A program made the translations under genes and the position numbers. Of a stretch of 64,000 bases of DNA, positions 61,117-64,000 are shown piece by piece (position 1 is the stretch's first letter; each line of letters begins with the position of its first letter). Source of the stretch: Trebonia kvetii (GTDB lineage Bacteria > Actinomycetota > Actinomycetes > Streptosporangiales > Streptosporangiaceae); NCBI RefSeq assembly GCF_007827045.1, contig NZ_RPFW01000011.1, forward strand, positions 124,001 to 188,000, written 5' to 3'. The notes under the pieces were generated by a model. The model worked only from the letters and a program-made list of their open reading frames with translations. It searched no databases and was not told where the DNA came from.

Positions 61117-62436
61117 CTAGCTCGCGGTCGGGTCGGCCACCTCGGCGAGGAACAGCGGCTCGCCGGTCGACGTGGCCGTCACCAGCATCAGGTACGGGCG
61201 GTCGAACCTGACGGTGACCGGGTTGACCTCGGCCGAGGTCGGCGTGACGCCCACGGCCGCGGCCGCGGCGGCCACCGTGCCCTTCTCCGCGACCTGGAGG
61301 GTGGCCGCCTGCTGAACGAACGCCAGGTTGCCCGCCAGCTTCGAGAGCCCGGTGAAGTCCGCCTGCGCGGTGAACGCCACGCCCATGCCGAGCCGCTGCA
61401 GCACCGGCTTCATGTCACCGGGGTCCCCGCCCGTGCTCAGGCTGACCTTGGGCAGGTCCACCTCGGCCGAGCTGGCGGCGCCCTGGATGCTGGATGCCCC
61501 GAGACCTCTGCCCCGCAGCACCGCGGTGAGCGACGTCAGCGCCGCCTGGCTCGGCAGCGCGCAGGAGCCGGACGCGGACCCAGCCGGCGGCAGCAGCGCC
61601 GTCATGGTCAGCTTCCCGCCCTTGTATGGCAGGTCGACGGCGGTCCAGCCTGCGGCCCTCGCGTAGGCGAACCCCTTGCCCTCCAGGTAGAAGGGCAGCA
61701 CGGTCTTCCCGTTGGCAAGCGTGAAGTCGTCCTTGGTGGTCTTGGCCGGGTCGAACGGCGTTGCCCACTTGGCGTTCATGTAGAGCGCGGAGGTGAGCAC
61801 CCAGCCGACGTCGCTGAGCATGCCGGGAGACACCAGGTGCGGGATGTGCCCGCGGGTGGCCGCCGCGATCGCCGCGTTCACCTCGTCGGCGGCCTTGGCC
61901 TGGTCGCTCAGGAACGGCGCCTTGGCCAGGCCTGCTCGGTAACCGGTCGCCACCGCGTTGAGGTAGCTCGTCAGCGGCGGCAGCGACGGGTCCGCCCACA
62001 CCTCGTCGCTCGGCGCGAGGGTCACGCCTGGCCCGCCGAGTGCCCCGAGCGCGTCCGCGCGCGCCTGCAGCCCGGCCGCAAGGTTCGTGCCGCCTGCCGC
62101 GGGCAGGTGCAGCACGCTGGCCATCGCGGCGGCGGTCGCGCCGTGGGCGCCCGCGTAGGCCATGCCGAGGGCGCTGGCAAGCGTGGACGGCGAGAACACC
62201 AGGTTCTTGCCCGGGTACTGCGCGCACCAGGCGCGCAGCACGTCGAGTCCGAACGCGGTGTCCGCGGCGCCGAACGGGCGCGGGTCGGCGGCCGGCTCGA
62301 TCGCCGCGACCCCGCGGGCCTCGACCGGTGACGGCGCGGGGCGAGGTGCCGTGGCGCTCGCGCACCCGGCGACAGCCGCCGTCAGGCCGGCGGCGAGCAG
62401 TAGGGGTGAGAACCGCATCCCAAGTCGCATGCTCAT
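61117..62436 (-). CDS. Serpin-family lipoprotein (candidate protease inhibitor)
   Basis: This ~439-aa protein has a signal peptide with lipobox LTAAVAGC, then a serpin fold: NLVFSPSTLASALGMAYAGAHGATAAAMASVLHLP, TSALYMNAKWATPFDPAKTTKDDF, MTALLPPAG and the C-terminal FDRPYLMLVTATSTGEPLFLAEVADP. The reactive-loop hinge is EKGTVAAAAAAVGVTPT, with small residues as in inhibitory serpins. Counting from the hinge, P1-P1' would be Thr-Ser. It is probably anchored on the outer face of the membrane. The start is uncertain (ATG 62436, 62430 or 62418). Confidence 0.87.
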   Translation of the reverse strand: MSMRLGMRFSPLLLAAGLTAAVAGCASATAPRPAPSPVEARGVAAIEPAADPRPFGAADTAFGLDVLRAWCAQYPGKNLVFSPSTLASALGMAYAGAHGATAAAMASVLHLPAAGGTNLAAGLQARADALGALGGPGVTLAPSDEVWADPSLPPLTSYLNAVATGYRAGLAKAPFLSDQAKAADEVNAAIAAATRGHIPHLVSPGMLSDVGWVLTSALYMNAKWATPFDPAKTTKDDFTLANGKTVLPFYLEGKGFAYARAAGWTAVDLPYKGGKLTMTALLPPAGSASGSCALPSQAALTSLTAVLRGRGLGASSIQGAASSAEVDLPKVSLSTGGDPGDMKPVLQRLGMGVAFTAQADFTGLSKLAGNLAFVQQAATLQVAEKGTVAAAAAAVGVTPTSAEVNPVTVRFDRPYLMLVTATSTGEPLFLAEVADPTAS

Positions 62437-62842
62437 TGGACGCCGTCGGACCCGCGCCGGTTCCATGCGCGTGCCCATCACCGCGTCGGCGCCGGGCACC
62501 GCCGGGGCCGCGGCGCCGAACCCGACGTACCCGGCGGTCTATGTCGTTACCCTCAGCGCGCGGACCAGGGTCGCCCATATGCGCCCGCTGTTTGGCGACG
62601 AGGTGTGGGCAAGGCAGGCCAACGGGACCGCCACTGCGAAGACGACTCGTGACTACCTGACCCGCCGGATGACCCAGCCCAGGTTCGCCAACGCCCCGCT
62701 CTGGGCAACGCGCTTGAGCGTGCCCGCCTCGGGCAGGCCAGCCGCCTCGTCGCCGCCGAGGGCACGCTGGTCAAGGACGACCTGATGCGGCTCGGGCCCG
62801 TCGACTACCTGGCCAGCCGTGTCTTAACGCCCGACCGGCCCG
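62437..62842. other. ~400-bp region with possible decayed coding sequence
   Basis: One plus-strand frame reads VYVVTLSARTRVAHMRPLFG and another, further on, ends VAAEGTLVKDDLMRLGPVDY before a stop near 62853. They may be two frames of one broken gene, but I recognise no family and call no CDS. Confidence 0.3.
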
Positions 62843-64000
62843 CTATCTCTTGACAGTGAGCGTGCGTGGGACGGACAGCGCTGGCTGATAGGTAACGTTG
62901 CCCGCGTACCTGGCGGTCAGCTTGTGGGCGCCTGGCGCGAGCTTGCGCGCGGTTAGCGTGCATGACCCAGCCCCGTGTCTCAGCGTGATCACGCAGATCT
63001 TGACGGAGCCGGCGATCACGGTGACCGTCCCGGTGGCCGGGCCGTGGAACTTCGCGGCGACCGTTACGCTGACCCGGACGCTCTGTTCCTTCCCGTATTT
63101 CACCGTGCTGGCCGACAGCTTCTCCGCGGCCGTCGTCCGCTGGCTGACCGACCCACTGGCCACCCAGGAGTGCAAGAAATGGTTGCTGCCGATGTAGAAG
63201 CCGATGGCGCCACAGTAGCTCACCGCTGGACAGGAGACGGAGAGCACCCTGGTGTCCCGCCCCGCCGGGGCGGCCGCGCCGCGCGGCAGCTGCGCGCCTT
63301 GCCAGCTGCCGTTCCGCTCGCTCACGACGAAGGCGTCGTGGGCATTGGCGCTTGGGGAGTAGTACCCGCCCGCCACGCAGTTGCCCGCGGACGCGCAGGA
63401 CAGCGAAGTGACCTCGGCCGTGCCGCCGGCGTTGAGGGAGCCGAGCCCGGGAACCTCGACCGCCTTGGCCCAGAGGCCGGCGTGCTGGGCAGCCACGAAC
63501 GCCTGCTGGTGGTGCCCGGCGTCGGTGTAGTGGCCGCCGGCTGAGCAGTTGCCTGGCGCGCGGCAGGATACCGATGTGACCCGGGCGTCCCCGCCTTTGT
63601 TCAGCGCGCCGGTGCCGGGGAGCTCGGTGGCTGTGCCCCAGGTGAAGTTCTTTTCCCTGACGACGAAGGCCTCGTTTCCCGACGCCGCTTTGTAGTAGCC
63701 GCCCGCGACGCAGTCGCCTGGCGCGTCGCAGGAGACCGAGGGGAGCGCGGCCGTTCCAGCGGTCAGCGGACCTGGCACCGGGTGTGCGGGGAACCAGACG
63801 CCGCCGCGCTTGTCGGCGGTGAACGCCCTGGTGACGTTGGACGCGTCTGTGTACTGGCCGGCGACGGCGCAGTTTCCCGGCGATGCGCAGGACACCGCGG
63901 TCACCGTTCCCTTGCCGGCGTTCAGGTTGGCCGCGGTGCGCAACCGTGGTGTCCAGGTTCCGTTCGCCTGCTCGTCGCTGACCCAGCCCTGGACTAGGCC
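62843..64000 (-). CDS. Partial secreted protein: ~48-residue Cys-containing propeller-like repeats plus Ig-like domain
   Basis: The frame stays open to the window edge at 64000 (reading GLVQGWVSDEQANGTW), so the N-terminus is missing. At least five repeats carry a core like VSCASPGNCAVAGQYTD, VSCDAPGDCVAGGYYK, VSCRAPGNCSAGGHYTD and LSCASAGNCVAGGYYS, each with two Cys likely paired. The last ~95 residues look like a Big_3/Ig-type domain (LSASTVKYGKEQSVRVSVTV). It is probably extracellular. No enzymatic motif is visible. Confidence 0.75.
   Translation of the reverse strand, partial: GLVQGWVSDEQANGTWTPRLRTAANLNAGKGTVTAVSCASPGNCAVAGQYTDASNVTRAFTADKRGGVWFPAHPVPGPLTAGTAALPSVSCDAPGDCVAGGYYKAASGNEAFVVREKNFTWGTATELPGTGALNKGGDARVTSVSCRAPGNCSAGGHYTDAGHHQQAFVAAQHAGLWAKAVEVPGLGSLNAGGTAEVTSLSCASAGNCVAGGYYSPSANAHDAFVVSERNGSWQGAQLPRGAAAPAGRDTRVLSVSCPAVSYCGAIGFYIGSNHFLHSWVASGSVSQRTTAAEKLSASTVKYGKEQSVRVSVTVAAKFHGPATGTVTVIAGSVKICVITLRHGAGSCTLTARKLAPGAHKLTARYAGNVTYQPALSVPRTLTVKR

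Noticed and set aside
1..64000. CRISPR arrays, tRNA or rRNA genes
   Set aside because: No regularly spaced repeats, cloverleaf-like sequences or rRNA segments were recognised; a dedicated scan was not possible.

Overview
The window is high-GC actinobacterial DNA. Frequent GTG starts, 4-bp ATGA/GTGA overlaps inside operons, ergothioneine genes (egtA/B/C), the actinobacterial septation pair steA/mctB, a homologue of the mycobacterial mycothiol-dependent nitroreductase, a DevS/DosS-type sensor kinase and ECF41/LAL-type regulators fit a filamentous, soil-type actinomycete, possibly Streptosporangiales-like. I cannot name a species. No rRNA, tRNA, CRISPR array or prophage was seen.

Layout. 1-4581 (minus): egtC (cut by the window edge), egtB and egtA as an overlapping operon, preceded by selD on the same strand. 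4757-11575 (plus): envelope operon steA-mctB-MraY-like-murJ-GT4-NUDIX. 11680-14307: a ureohydrolase and a secreted Asp-box propeller. 14427-16010: a divergent oxidoreductase/TetR pair with an elaborate operator. 16000-19796 (minus): ureide catabolism (hydroxypyruvate isomerase, allantoinase, allantoicase, small hydrolase). 19913-22112: a lipoprotein, a DsbA-fold oxidoreductase and a small membrane protein. 22396-28570 (minus): a second purine-related operon of TauD-type dioxygenase, NMT1-type binding protein, ABC ATPase, two permeases and an 8-oxoguanine-deaminase-like enzyme. 28749-31381: methyltransferase, GPP34 protein with an Ala-rich tail, decayed hydrolase. 31609-35932: universal stress proteins around a DevS-like kinase and a slipin. 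36047-39005: Ser/Thr kinase and an ECF41 sigma/CMD pair with matching promoters. 39196-40636: a frameshifted TnpB. 40661-46352: ureohydrolase-like, enoyl-CoA hydratase, a frameshifted LAL regulator and small proteins. 46656-49165 (minus): SDR, Rieske oxygenase, a nonapeptide-repeat miniprotein and a membrane protein. 49414-57854: acyl-CoA synthetase, secreted proteins, M20 peptidase, an internally deleted nitronate monooxygenase and an unusual adenosine-deaminase-like protein. 58248-64000 (minus): GH10 xylanase with palindromic operators, frameshifted DUF5685, a lipoprotein serpin and a partial secreted repeat protein.

How genes work together. Two minus-strand clusters form a plausible purine/ureide scavenging pathway: import of a purine-like compound, deamination of 8-oxoguanine to urate, and later allantoin to allantoate to ureidoglycolate plus urea, with hydroxypyruvate isomerase handling glyoxylate-derived carbon. 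Uricase and intermediate steps are not in the window. The kinase/USP/slipin group looks like a redox or hypoxia stress island. selD next to egtABC raises the question of selenium entering ergothioneine-type chemistry.

Several genes carry single-base frameshifts or internal deletions (39416, 43450, 60693, 30609-31381, 55302-56015). Some may be real decay, others sequence error. The most unusual items are the palindrome-bearing in-frame insert in egtA, the TauD/ABC/8-oxoguanine-deaminase operon, the nonapeptide-repeat miniprotein coupled to a Rieske oxygenase, and the selD-egt neighbourhood.
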